DNA of 64,000 nt, taken from the NCBI RefSeq assembly GCF_029320955.1, contig NZ_CP119757.1, positions 124,001 to 188,000 on the forward strand. The letters are read 5' to 3'. A program made the position numbers and the translations under genes. Source of the stretch: Flavobacterium sp. YJ01 (lineage in GTDB: Bacteria; Bacteroidota; Bacteroidia; Flavobacteriales; Flavobacteriaceae). The notes below the pieces were generated by a model, which was not told where the DNA came from, made no database searches, and saw only the letters and a list, made by a program, of their open reading frames with translations. Positions 34,383-43,154 of this stretch are shown here, piece after piece (position 1 is the stretch's first letter; each line of letters starts with the position of its first letter).

Positions 34383-34985
34383 TTATTTTTTGGAATCGTT
34401 TTTCTTTTCAAAAAGACCACTGAATAAGCCTTTGCTTATCTTGTTTTTGTCGTCTTTTCCAGTGGCTATCAAATGATCGATGTATTCCATGTAAGTTTTT
34501 TTTCGCTCTTCTAGAAAACCAACAAGATATTCTTCAGAAGCCTGAATACCGCTAGTTTCCTCGATTTGCAATAATTTTTTATACAATGGTTCTATAAATT
34601 TTACGATAATTTCATTTGGAACAGATTTTCTTGTTCCAAAAAAGCCTACTATTTCGCCATCAGTATCTGCAACGATTTTAAAATCGGTAATAACCCAGTA
34701 ATAACGGCCCGTTTTAGCCATGTTTTTAATAATTACATGAATATTTTCACTCGATTTAATACTGTCCCACAGAAATTTAAAAATAACTTTTGGCATGTCT
34801 GGATGTCGAATAATATTATGCGGCTGGCCAATAAGTTCAAATTCGTCATAACCAGAAACATCTATAAAGTCTTCATTGGCATATAAAATGGTTCCTTTTT
34901 TGTCGGTTTTACTAAGCAGTACTTTATTCTTATTCCAATCTACTTCTCTGTCTGAAGGCGTTGGACGATTTATTCTGGTATCCAT
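34383..34985 (-). CDS. Aer-like PAS domain protein without output domain
   Basis: This 200-residue soluble protein has one PAS domain (about residues 20-130). Its core SKTDKKGTILYANEDFIDVS, then ELIGQPHNIIRHPDMP and a C-terminal GFFGTRKSVPN, closely resembles the PAS domain of the aerotaxis receptor Aer and related chemoreceptors, which bind FAD. The rest is helical and charged, ending GLFSGLFEKKND. There is no transmembrane, HAMP or methyl-accepting part and no kinase. It is the last gene of a four-gene operon with a membrane sensor and a thioredoxin-like protein. Sensing of redox state is a reasonable inference. The output is unknown. Confidence 0.82.
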   Translation of the reverse strand: MDTRINRPTPSDREVDWNKNKVLLSKTDKKGTILYANEDFIDVSGYDEFELIGQPHNIIRHPDMPKVIFKFLWDSIKSSENIHVIIKNMAKTGRYYWVITDFKIVADTDGEIVGFFGTRKSVPNEIIVKFIEPLYKKLLQIEETSGIQASEEYLVGFLEERKKTYMEYIDHLIATGKDDKNKISKGLFSGLFEKKNDSKK

Positions 34986-35026
34986 AAATTTTTGTATTTA
35001 AGTTAATACACCATTAATAACAAGAT

Positions 35027-35371
35027 TTAGTTCAATTCAATTTCTAAAACAAGCAGAATATTTCTGATTTTATGAAAAACAGTTTCTAACTCATTTTCAA
35101 GCCATTCCGGTATTTCATTATCAACTAACAAATCAAGACGATGAATATCGCTGGTAATCTGAATTAACTTTTTATATTGAAAATCTAGATTTTGTACTTG
35201 AGAATTATTTTTATGAATTTTTAAAATTTCAGCAACTTCATGAGCAAATTCGGTTTCAGCACCAATTTTGTCGATTGAATTTAACGTTATACTTTCTCTT
35301 AAAAAATCATCAATAGTTCTCTTTAAATTATGCAGCGTTGGCACTGCTGTCGGAAAATCATGCTTAAACAT
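35027..35371 (-). CDS. small all-helical protein in the sensor operon
   Basis: This 114-residue protein is not recognised. It is predicted to be almost entirely helical (TLHNLKRTIDDFLRESI, KIGAETEFAHEVAEILKI, EWLENELETVFHKIRNILL). It could be a four-helix bundle and a partner for the helical segments of its neighbours. It lacks the HxxKG motif of histidine phosphotransfer domains. It is 40 bases after the membrane sensor gene and 41 bases before the PAS gene. Confidence 0.7.
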   Translation of the reverse strand: MFKHDFPTAVPTLHNLKRTIDDFLRESITLNSIDKIGAETEFAHEVAEILKIHKNNSQVQNLDFQYKKLIQITSDIHRLDLLVDNEIPEWLENELETVFHKIRNILLVLEIELN

Positions 35372-35411
35372 ACAGCGGTTATATAATTAATTGTTGGTTT
35401 GGGAAATGTTT

Positions 35412-36272
35412 TTAATTTGAATTTCTACTGTTTGTAGATTTTACATGAATATCATTAACCAAATCATCAATTTTTTTGGCACTTTCTCGCATCATTTCAA
35501 GGTAAGAAAGCAATTTATCATTATCTGTATGTCCTTTAGAAACATCGATAAGTTTTAAAACTGAATTAACTGGAAGTTTAAGATCTAAAGTTGTTCTATG
35601 AATAAAATCGTTGTAATCTTTTGTAGCCGACATTGAGCTGTATTTTGCAGAAGCCAATTTCATATTTTCCAATTCATATTCGTCTGAAATTTTAGAAATA
35701 TGATTTTCGCTATGTTCTTTAAAATAATAAGCCCAATAACCATTCATAAAAAACACAACAGCTGCCAGAACAGTATGAATTGCAAGAGTTTCAATATCAA
35801 AATTAACTTGAGAAAAGTACACTTGAAGCCCTGTTGCATCATTATAAATATAATTCTGTAAATAGGCTAATCCCGCGTGATGCAATACAACTAGTAAGGT
35901 TAAAGGAATCTGAAGTTTCCAGTTTTGGTAAATAATTAGAATTGTACTAGCAATAAATACTGTAAAATGCATTTCGAACATTCCGTGCATCTGGTAAATA
36001 TATTGCGCCATAAAAATAGCTAGCACAACAGACAAAACATATTGATAAAACTTAGAGTTTTTCATGAAAAATTTAGCCGAATAATACGCAAGAAGATTCA
36101 GTGTTCCTACTCCGACACCAATTTCAAAAGTATCGTATTTAAAAGACAATCCTATACCGAGAAGAAAATAAACGGCAAGAACATAATTGATAATTGTATC
36201 TGACTTTTGTGTCATTGTAGACATAAAACTGTGCAGGTAATCCTGTTCATTCAAACTAGCTTTTGGTTTCAT
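35412..36272 (-). CDS. six-helix membrane sensor with histidine-less HisKA-like end
   Basis: This 286-residue protein has about six membrane helices between residues 26 and 185. Between them lies MHGMFEMHFTVFIASTILI, then IYQNWK and LLVVLHHAGLAYL, the sensory membrane module seen in some methyl-accepting chemotaxis proteins and diguanylate cyclases. The C-terminal 75 residues read like a histidine-kinase dimerisation hairpin: DFIHRTTLDLKLPVNSVLKL, then EMMRESAKKIDDLVNDI. The phospho-acceptor position of the SHELRTP motif is leucine (TLDLKLP), and there is no ATPase domain. It is probably a non-catalytic signal transducer. Confidence 0.75.
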   Translation of the reverse strand: MKPKASLNEQDYLHSFMSTMTQKSDTIINYVLAVYFLLGIGLSFKYDTFEIGVGVGTLNLLAYYSAKFFMKNSKFYQYVLSVVLAIFMAQYIYQMHGMFEMHFTVFIASTILIIYQNWKLQIPLTLLVVLHHAGLAYLQNYIYNDATGLQVYFSQVNFDIETLAIHTVLAAVVFFMNGYWAYYFKEHSENHISKISDEYELENMKLASAKYSSMSATKDYNDFIHRTTLDLKLPVNSVLKLIDVSKGHTDNDKLLSYLEMMRESAKKIDDLVNDIHVKSTNSRNSN

Positions 36273-36301
36273 AGATTTAAGTTTTTGGGTTTTGGATAGA
36301 T

Positions 36302-36901
36302 TTATTTAGTGCATTTTGGTAACGAACATCCGTAGGCTTTAAGAGCCAAAGCATTAAAAGTAGGGCTGTATTTTTTTCTCAATAAAGAATCAATTGCCAT
36401 TTGGGCATAATTGCTTTTGGTATCTGTACAATATCTGGTTTTATTGTAGTTTCCGCGATAGTATAAATTATGAGAAGGATCGAGTAAAACTGCCTGAGGC
36501 GTTGAGAAAACTCCACATTTTTTAGCAATAGCTTCGTCAAAATAAACAGGGATTTTAGCATCAAACTTTTCCTGAATTTCAGCGATAGTAAAATTCTTTT
36601 GTTTATTTAAAACCACAATTTTAAAATTGATCTGATCCCCATATTTTTTAATCAAATCACTAACATGAGGAACATTAAAACGGGAACAAGGACAATCTGG
36701 ATTAAAGAAATGTATAAAAACAGGTTTGTTATCAAATGCACAACATGCGCCTAACTCAATTTTAGAACCCATTGCTATTGCGTGATAATTTTTCGGAATT
36801 GGTGTTGGAAGACTATATTTGAATTCATTCTGCCAAAACAAATATCCAATTGCAAGAACTAATAATGTAAACCATAAACTTAAGAGTAATGTTTTCTTCA
36901 T
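36302..36901 (-). CDS. membrane-anchored thioredoxin-like protein
   Basis: This 199-residue protein has an N-terminal helix (LLLSLWFTLLVLAIGYLFW) and a thioredoxin-fold domain outside the cytoplasm. The active-site region is FFNPDCPCSRFN, with cysteines spaced as CxC instead of CxxC, and the cis-proline is in FSTPQAVLLD. Extra cysteines occur in GACCAFDN, TRYCTD and at the end in YGCSLPKCTK. It may belong to DUF6436. It is the first gene of the operon with the membrane sensor and the PAS protein, 29 bases upstream of the sensor. Confidence 0.78.
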   Translation of the reverse strand: MKKTLLLSLWFTLLVLAIGYLFWQNEFKYSLPTPIPKNYHAIAMGSKIELGACCAFDNKPVFIHFFNPDCPCSRFNVPHVSDLIKKYGDQINFKIVVLNKQKNFTIAEIQEKFDAKIPVYFDEAIAKKCGVFSTPQAVLLDPSHNLYYRGNYNKTRYCTDTKSNYAQMAIDSLLRKKYSPTFNALALKAYGCSLPKCTK

Positions 36902-37388
36902 AAATTATTTTTTAATTATCAAAACACCAAAAAAGTAAACACTTGTTAACAATAAAAACCTGTAAATTCATTAAAAAATCTAAAAACCAATTTCCATTCT
37001 TACATTTTAACATAAATAAGGGTGCTAAACACGAGCATTTCTGTTAAAATCGATGTTTTTGTTTAACGTATCAATGTTACAAATAAAATCGATAAAGTGC
37101 AAAAAAAATCAGACAAAATACATTAAATTTATTTTTAGATAGAAAATCTCTGACTTAAGCAGGAATATAAAGTCTAATTCAAAGCTGAATAAATTATCTT
37201 ACAAACTTTTATTCAAAGAAAAAAAATTAACCATTAATTAAACCTTTTATTCTACTATTAGTCTAAATGCAAACCTTTGTACATACAAATGTTAAATAAA
37301 AGCCAAGAGCCTTTGATTTCACAACAAAAAGTTAAATTTGCAAGCTTACTAAAAACACAAACCTAAAATCTATATTCACCTCAATTTT
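36902..37388. other. 487-base divergent regulatory gap
   Basis: The gap is AT-rich and lies between the sensor operon (minus) and the RND efflux operon (plus). It holds the efflux promoter at 37312-37340. It also holds a possible dyad, gttaaa (37043-37048) and tttaac (37062-37067), which could be an operator. I saw no -7 box for the minus-strand operon and no gene. Confidence 0.45.
37312..37340 (+). promoter_or_regulatory. promoter of the RND efflux operon
   Basis: A TTTG at 37312-37315 (the -33 element) and TAAATTTG at 37333-37340 (the -7 element) are separated by 17 bases. The start codon is 48 bases downstream. Confidence 0.65.
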
Positions 37389-38450
37389 ATGAAACTCAAA
37401 CACCTCATTTACACCTTTTTAATTATTGCAATTGGTGGTTTTATCAGTTACAGAATTATATCAAACAAGAGTAAAAACGATGACTCTAAAAAATTTAATG
37501 ATAAAGATTCTCCAACAACTGTTAATGGAATCGTAATAAAAACTGCCACTTTTGACAATAATTTATCACTTACGGGATCTATTGAAGCAAACGAACAAAT
37601 AGAAATTCATAGTGAGGTTTCTGGAATTGTTGAAGGAATATTTTTTAACGAAGGTACTTTTGTAAACAAAGGACAAGTGCTTTTTAAAGTAAATGATATT
37701 GAACTAAAAGCTCAATTGAGACAGGCTGTAACCAAAGAAGGTTTAGCAGCAGAAAACGAAAGAAGAGCAAAATTACTTCTTCAAAAAGAGGCAATTAGCC
37801 AAGAAGAAGCCGATATTGCAAGAGCAGATCACGCGTCGGCTCAAGCTCAAAGTCAATTAATTAGAGCTCAAATTTTTAAAACATCTGTAAGAGCTCCTTT
37901 TTCCGGAAAAATCGGTTTGCGCTCTATTTCACCTGGAACTTATATTACGCCGACTGTTTTAGTAGCAAAATTGGTAAATACGGGTAAACTAAAAATCACA
38001 TTTTCGATTCCTGAAAAATATGCATCACAAGTTAAATCAGGTTCTACAATTGATTTTACCGTTTCTGGATCTGATAAAACGTACTCTGCAAAAATCTACG
38101 CTATAGAACCAGAAGTTGCTGTTGCTACTCGTACGTTGCAAATTCGTGCAATTGCTGACAACACAGATGGAAAACTTTTCCCTGGAACTTTCGCAGATAT
38201 TAAATTGCCATTAAATATTATTAAAGATGCAATTGTTGTACCTTCTCAGGCTATCATTCCTGTCCAAGACGGTAAAAAAGTTTTTGTAGCAGATCACGGA
38301 AAAGCAAAAGAAGTAATGGTTGACGCAACAACAAGAACCGATTCTTCTATTTTGATTTTAGCAGGATTGAAAGCTGGAGACACTTTAATTACAAGTGGCG
38401 TTATGTCTTTAAAAAACGAAGCGCCAATTAAAGTAAAAGTTACTAAATAA
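37389..38450 (+). CDS. RND efflux periplasmic adaptor (membrane fusion protein)
   Basis: This 353-residue protein has an N-terminal membrane anchor (HLIYTFLIIAIGGFISYRI). A split lipoyl domain follows (EIHSEVSGIVEGIFFNEGTF and VRAPFSGKIGLRSISPGTYI) around a short helical hairpin, then beta-barrel and membrane-proximal domains (VVPSQAIIPVQDGKKVFVAD). It bridges the inner-membrane pump and the outer-membrane channel. It is first in the operon with the pump and the TolC-like protein, which places it in an HAE1-type multidrug system. Confidence 0.93.
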   Translation: MKLKHLIYTFLIIAIGGFISYRIISNKSKNDDSKKFNDKDSPTTVNGIVIKTATFDNNLSLTGSIEANEQIEIHSEVSGIVEGIFFNEGTFVNKGQVLFKVNDIELKAQLRQAVTKEGLAAENERRAKLLLQKEAISQEEADIARADHASAQAQSQLIRAQIFKTSVRAPFSGKIGLRSISPGTYITPTVLVAKLVNTGKLKITFSIPEKYASQVKSGSTIDFTVSGSDKTYSAKIYAIEPEVAVATRTLQIRAIADNTDGKLFPGTFADIKLPLNIIKDAIVVPSQAIIPVQDGKKVFVADHGKAKEVMVDATTRTDSSILILAGLKAGDTLITSGVMSLKNEAPIKVKVTK

Positions 38451-38461
38451 CATTTAAGTTA

Positions 38462-38541
38462 TCAGTTTTGGGTTATGAGTTAAGAGTTTTAAAATTCTCA
38501 TTAACAAATCTAAAATCTGAACTCTAAAATCATAAATCATA
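38462..38541. repeat. intergenic repeat words between adaptor and pump genes
   Basis: This stretch contains gttatgagttaagagttt, then caaatctaaaatctg and aactctaaaatc. It is related to the element at 1383-1500. It lies inside the efflux operon without an evident terminator. Confidence 0.45.
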
Positions 38542-38542
38542 T

Positions 38543-41500
38543 ATGAGTTTATCAACTACAAGTATAAAAAGACCTGTTTTAACCATTGTACTGAATCTGT
38601 TAATTATACTTTTCGGTCTTATTGGTTATACTTTTTTGGGTGTTCGAGAATTTCCTTCGATTGATCCTGCACAGGTTTCCATTCGTACCAATTATACTGG
38701 TGCGAACTCTGATATTATTGAATCACAAATTACAGAACCTCTTGAAAAAGCAGTAAATGCAATTGACGGAATTCGAAATATTACTTCTTCTAGTAACCAA
38801 GGAAGCAGCAATATTACAATCGAATTCAATCTTGATAAAGATTTGGAGGAAGCTGCAAATGATGTTCGTGACAAAGTTTCGCAAGCCATCAGAAGTTTAC
38901 CGCAAGATATAGATGCCCCGCCTGTTGTTTCAAAAGCAGATGCTGATAGTGAGGCGATTATTTCGATGACCGTTCAAAGTGACACAAGAAGTTCTTTAGA
39001 ATTAAGTGATTATGCTGAAAATGTTATTTCGCAAAGATTAGAAACAATTCCTGGAGTAAGTGCCGTTCAAATTTGGGGGCAAAAACGCTACGCCATGCGT
39101 TTGTGGATTGATCCTGCTAAATTGGCCGCTTATGGTTGTACTGTTGCAGAAGTTCGTACGGCCTTAAATGCTCAAAACGTTGAATTGCCCTCAGGAAAAT
39201 TAACTGGAAACAGCACTGAATTAACCGTTAAAACAGTTGGCAATCTTTCTAAAGCAGAGGAATTTAACAACATTATCATTCGCACAGACGGAGATAAAAT
39301 TATTCGTTTGAGTGATATTGGAGGTGCCGAATTAGGTCCAGAAAATCTAGAAACAAAATTAAGCCAATCTGGACTTCCTTTAATTGGTTTGGCGATTGTG
39401 CCAATGCCTGGAGCAAATTATTTAGATATTTCTAAAGAATTTTACAAAAAATACCAAGCTTTACAAAAAGATCTTCCGAAAGACATTAAACTGAATATCG
39501 CTCTTGACAATACCATTTTCGTAAAGAAATCAGTACTTGAGGTTGCTGAAACTTTAGGAATTTCGATTATTCTGGTAATTATTATTATTTATTTGTTCTT
39601 TAGAGACTGGGCAATTGCGTTCAGACCTTTAATTGATATTCCCGTTTCTTTGATTGCTACATTCTTCATTATGTGGATGTTTGGTTTTTCTATTAATGTC
39701 TTAACACTACTTGCAATTGTATTGGCCACAGGTTTGGTCGTGGATGATGGTATTGTTGTTACTGAAAATATTTTCAAAAAGGTTGAAGAAGGAATGTCTC
39801 CTATTGAAGCCGCTATTAAAGGTTCCAATGAAATATTTTATGCTGTAATTTCTATTTCAGTTACTTTGGCTGCGGTATTTTTACCTGTAATTTTCTTAGA
39901 AGGATTCGTCGGACGATTATTTAGGGAATTCGGTGTTGTAATTGGTTCTGCTGTATTAATTTCTGCCTTTGTATCATTGACTTTAACGCCAATGTTGAAT
40001 GCTTATTTAATGAAAGGCGGCGAGCAGAAAAAATCAAAATTCTATATTAAAACAGAACCGTTTTTTGAAAAAATGAATAGTAGTTATGCTGAAGCGCTAA
40101 CGAAATTTATGGATAGAAAATGGATTAGTTTTCCGATTCTTATTGCTTGTTTTGGATTGATTTATCTATTTTTTACTATTCTTCCAAAAGAAACTGCTCC
40201 TTATGATGATAGAAGTTCTGTAACCATGCGTATGACAACTCCTGAAGGATCTTCATACGAGTATACGGACCGTTTTATGCAGGAAATTTCAAAACTGATT
40301 GATGATTCAATTCCAGAGAAAAAAGTAGCTTTAGTAATTACATCTCCAGGATTTAGTTCGAATTCTGTAAACAGCGGATTGGTTCGTTTGACTTTGAAAA
40401 ATGTTGATGAAAGAGAAAAATCTCAAAAAGAGATTGCCGACAAATTAACTAAATGGACTAAACAATATCCAAATGCTAAAACTTCGGTTACACAACAGCC
40501 AACAATTGCTGTAAACAGACGTGGAGGTTTACCGATTCAATACATTATTCAAGCTCCTAATTTTGATAAACTAAGAGAAAAAATTCCGTTGTTTATGGCA
40601 GAAGTTGGAAAAAGCGACGTTTTTTCTACAACAGATGTTAACTTGAAGTTTAACAAACCTGAAATCAACGTAACCATTGATCGTGCAAAAGCAGAAAGTT
40701 TAGGAATTTCGATTTTAGATATTGCGCAAACTTTGCAGCTTTCCTTGAGTGGACAGCGTTTTGGATATTTCATTAAAAATGGAAAACAATATCAGGTAAT
40801 TGGTCAGTTCGATCAAAAAGACAGATCGAAACCTTTGGATTTGACATCAATGTTTGTGAAAAACAAAAATGGAGAATTGATTCAGATGGATAACGTTGTA
40901 AATGTATACGAGCAAAGTAATCCGCCACAATTATATCACAACAATCGTTACATGTCTGCAACAGTTGCCGCTGGTTTAGCGCCAGGAAAAAGTATGGGCG
41001 ACGGTATTCAGGAAATGGACAGAATTAAAGCTAAGGTATTAGATGAAACTTTTACAACCGATTTAGCTGGAGAATCTCGAGATTTCGTAGAAAGTAGTTC
41101 TAATACTTCTTTCGCTTTCGGATTAGCTTTACTATTGATTTTCTTAATTTTAGCTGCACAGTTTGAAAGCTTTATTGATCCTTTTATTATCATTTTGACG
41201 GTTCCAATGGCGGTTGCTGGAGCTTTATTTTCTTTATGGTTATTCAACCAAACGTGGAATATTTTTAGTCAGATTGGTACCGTAATGTTAATTGGTCTGG
41301 TAACTAAAAACGGTATTTTGATTGTAGAATTCGCCAACCAATTAAGAGAACAAGGAAAACCGAAATTAGAAGCTATTTTAGAAGCTTCAGAAGCACGTTT
41401 ACGTCCAATTTTAATGACGAGTTTGGCAATTGCTTTGGGAGCGCTTCCAATTGCTATGTCATTAGGTGCTGCGTCAACAAGTAGAATTGGTATGGGAGTT

Positions 41501-41641
41501 GTAATTGTGGGAGGAACTATTTTCTCACTTGCACTAACACTTTTCGTAATTCCTGCCATTTATTTTATGTGGTCTAGAGCTAGAAAACATTATCCAGAAT
41601 TTGACCATATTGACGAATACGAAAAAGAAAGTATAAAATAG
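38543..41641 (+). CDS. RND family efflux pump, inner membrane permease
   Basis: This 1032-residue protein has the normal length of HAE1-type pumps. It has twelve membrane helices, with large periplasmic loops after helices 1 and 7. The N-terminus STTSIKRPVLTIVLNLLII is typical. The proton relay pair is in VVDDGIVVTENIFKK near residue 400, and the symmetric helix carries GLVTKNGILIVEFANQL. It exports hydrophobic drugs, bile-like compounds or dyes to the TolC channel using the proton gradient. Substrates cannot be assigned. Confidence 0.95.
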   Translation: MSLSTTSIKRPVLTIVLNLLIILFGLIGYTFLGVREFPSIDPAQVSIRTNYTGANSDIIESQITEPLEKAVNAIDGIRNITSSSNQGSSNITIEFNLDKDLEEAANDVRDKVSQAIRSLPQDIDAPPVVSKADADSEAIISMTVQSDTRSSLELSDYAENVISQRLETIPGVSAVQIWGQKRYAMRLWIDPAKLAAYGCTVAEVRTALNAQNVELPSGKLTGNSTELTVKTVGNLSKAEEFNNIIIRTDGDKIIRLSDIGGAELGPENLETKLSQSGLPLIGLAIVPMPGANYLDISKEFYKKYQALQKDLPKDIKLNIALDNTIFVKKSVLEVAETLGISIILVIIIIYLFFRDWAIAFRPLIDIPVSLIATFFIMWMFGFSINVLTLLAIVLATGLVVDDGIVVTENIFKKVEEGMSPIEAAIKGSNEIFYAVISISVTLAAVFLPVIFLEGFVGRLFREFGVVIGSAVLISAFVSLTLTPMLNAYLMKGGEQKKSKFYIKTEPFFEKMNSSYAEALTKFMDRKWISFPILIACFGLIYLFFTILPKETAPYDDRSSVTMRMTTPEGSSYEYTDRFMQEISKLIDDSIPEKKVALVITSPGFSSNSVNSGLVRLTLKNVDEREKSQKEIADKLTKWTKQYPNAKTSVTQQPTIAVNRRGGLPIQYIIQAPNFDKLREKIPLFMAEVGKSDVFSTTDVNLKFNKPEINVTIDRAKAESLGISILDIAQTLQLSLSGQRFGYFIKNGKQYQVIGQFDQKDRSKPLDLTSMFVKNKNGELIQMDNVVNVYEQSNPPQLYHNNRYMSATVAAGLAPGKSMGDGIQEMDRIKAKVLDETFTTDLAGESRDFVESSSNTSFAFGLALLLIFLILAAQFESFIDPFIIILTVPMAVAGALFSLWLFNQTWNIFSQIGTVMLIGLVTKNGILIVEFANQLREQGKPKLEAILEASEARLRPILMTSLAIALGALPIAMSLGAASTSRIGMGVVIVGGTIFSLALTLFVIPAIYFMWSRARKHYPEFDHIDEYEKESIK

Positions 41642-41704
41642 AAACCTAAAAATCACGATTTTTACAAAATAAAACTCGTGATTCTCTGGTAAAAGAAAAT
41701 AAAC

Positions 41705-43015
41705 ATGAATATCAAAAATATATACTTCACTTTACTAATTCTGTTTGCTTGCATTATTCAGGCGAATGCACAGGAAGTTCTAACTATTGAACAAGCTATG
41801 ACTATAGCTTTGGAAAATAATTTTGAGATTAAAATCGCTAAAAATAATTCCAAAATAAACGAAACTAACGTAACTATTGGAAATGCTGGAATGCTGCCAA
41901 CAGCAACTGCTTCTATTGTTGACAATAATAACCTTACAAACTCAACGCAGGTTCGTCAAGATGGTACTTCAACTACATTAAATAACGCCAAAAATAATAG
42001 CTTAAATTATGGTGTAAGTTTAGGATGGACCGTTTTTGATGGAATGAAAATGTTTGCTAAATATGATCAATTGCAGGAACTTCAAAAATTAGGCGACGCA
42101 GAACTTAAAAGAACTATTTTAGTTAAAATCGGTCAAGTAAACTCCGCTTATTATGATTTGGTACAGCAACAATATCAATTGGCGGCTTTAGATACTACAA
42201 TTGTAATTTCTAAGCAAAGATTAACTTTGGCTCAGAATAGATTTAGCATTGGAAAAGCGTCCAAATTAGAAGTTTTAAACGCACAAGTTGATTTAAATAC
42301 TGATCAAGTAGCTATGCTGAGACAAAAAGAATCTTATGCCAACGCAAAAATCTTATTAAATCAATATTTAGCTCGAGATCCAAAAATTGATTTCAAAGTA
42401 ACAAACGAAGTTACTGTTGATAATAAATTAGTTTTAGCAGATTTAATGGATCTGGCGCAAAAACAAAATCCAGCGTTAGAATCGCAAATCATCAATAAAC
42501 GTATAGCTGAATTACAATTAAAACAAGTAAAAGCTGACCGATACCCTACTCTTAGATTAACTACCGGTTATAACTTTGCCGAAAGCCAATCAAGTTTAGG
42601 TTTTACAAGTGAAAATTCATCACGAGGTTTAAATTATGGATTCAATGCTTCAATGAACATATTTGATGGTTTCAATCAGCATCGAAATGAAAAAGTGGCT
42701 AAAATGCAGATAGAAAATACGCAAATTGCCATAGAACAGCAAAACATGATTTTAAATACACAATTGAGTACGGCTTTTCAAACGTATTTAACCAATTTAG
42801 AATTAATTGATTTGGAAGAAGATAATGAAGCAATAGCGAAACAAAATTTAGATATTACGCTTGATAAATTCAAAATCGGAACCATTACCACTCTAGATTT
42901 TAGAACCGCTCAGTTGAATTATGTCAATGCAAAAGTACGTTATAGCAATGCGCAATACGAAGCAAAATTATCTGAAATTGCCTTAAAGGAATTAGCTGGA
43001 AATATTACTTTTTGA
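41705..43015 (+). CDS. TolC family outer membrane efflux protein
   Basis: This 436-residue protein has a signal peptide ending IIQANAQ. Two tandem TolC-type repeats follow, each with a long coiled helix pair. The first has QEVLTIEQAMTIALENNFEI and LTLAQNRFSIGKASKLEVLN. The second has PTLRLTTGYNF and IAKQNLDITLDKFKIGTITT. It forms the outer-membrane exit duct for the pump encoded upstream. A strong terminator follows. Confidence 0.93.
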   Translation: MNIKNIYFTLLILFACIIQANAQEVLTIEQAMTIALENNFEIKIAKNNSKINETNVTIGNAGMLPTATASIVDNNNLTNSTQVRQDGTSTTLNNAKNNSLNYGVSLGWTVFDGMKMFAKYDQLQELQKLGDAELKRTILVKIGQVNSAYYDLVQQQYQLAALDTTIVISKQRLTLAQNRFSIGKASKLEVLNAQVDLNTDQVAMLRQKESYANAKILLNQYLARDPKIDFKVTNEVTVDNKLVLADLMDLAQKQNPALESQIINKRIAELQLKQVKADRYPTLRLTTGYNFAESQSSLGFTSENSSRGLNYGFNASMNIFDGFNQHRNEKVAKMQIENTQIAIEQQNMILNTQLSTAFQTYLTNLELIDLEEDNEAIAKQNLDITLDKFKIGTITTLDFRTAQLNYVNAKVRYSNAQYEAKLSEIALKELAGNITF

Positions 43016-43044
43016 TTTCCGTTAGTTTTTAATTTATCATATTA

Positions 43045-43099
43045 TCTGCTAAATCTGCGAGCTAAATTTACTCTCGCAGATTTAGCAGATTTTTTTTTA
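43045..43099 (+). terminator. strong intrinsic terminator of the efflux operon
   Basis: There are two perfect 17-base arms: tctgctaaatctgcgag (43045-43061) and ctcgcagatttagcaga (43073-43089). An uninterrupted T-run follows. The words match a flavobacterial intergenic repeat type. Confidence 0.85.
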
Positions 43100-43129
43100 C
43101 TCTAAGCCAAATTAGGTCGATTTTTAATT

Positions 43130-43137
43130 TAAATTTG
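43130..43137 (+). promoter_or_regulatory. -7 promoter element for the bestrophin gene
   Basis: This reads TAAATTTG, 17 bases before the start codon at 43155. Confidence 0.5.
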
Positions 43138-43154
43138 TTTCAAAACAAACTTAA

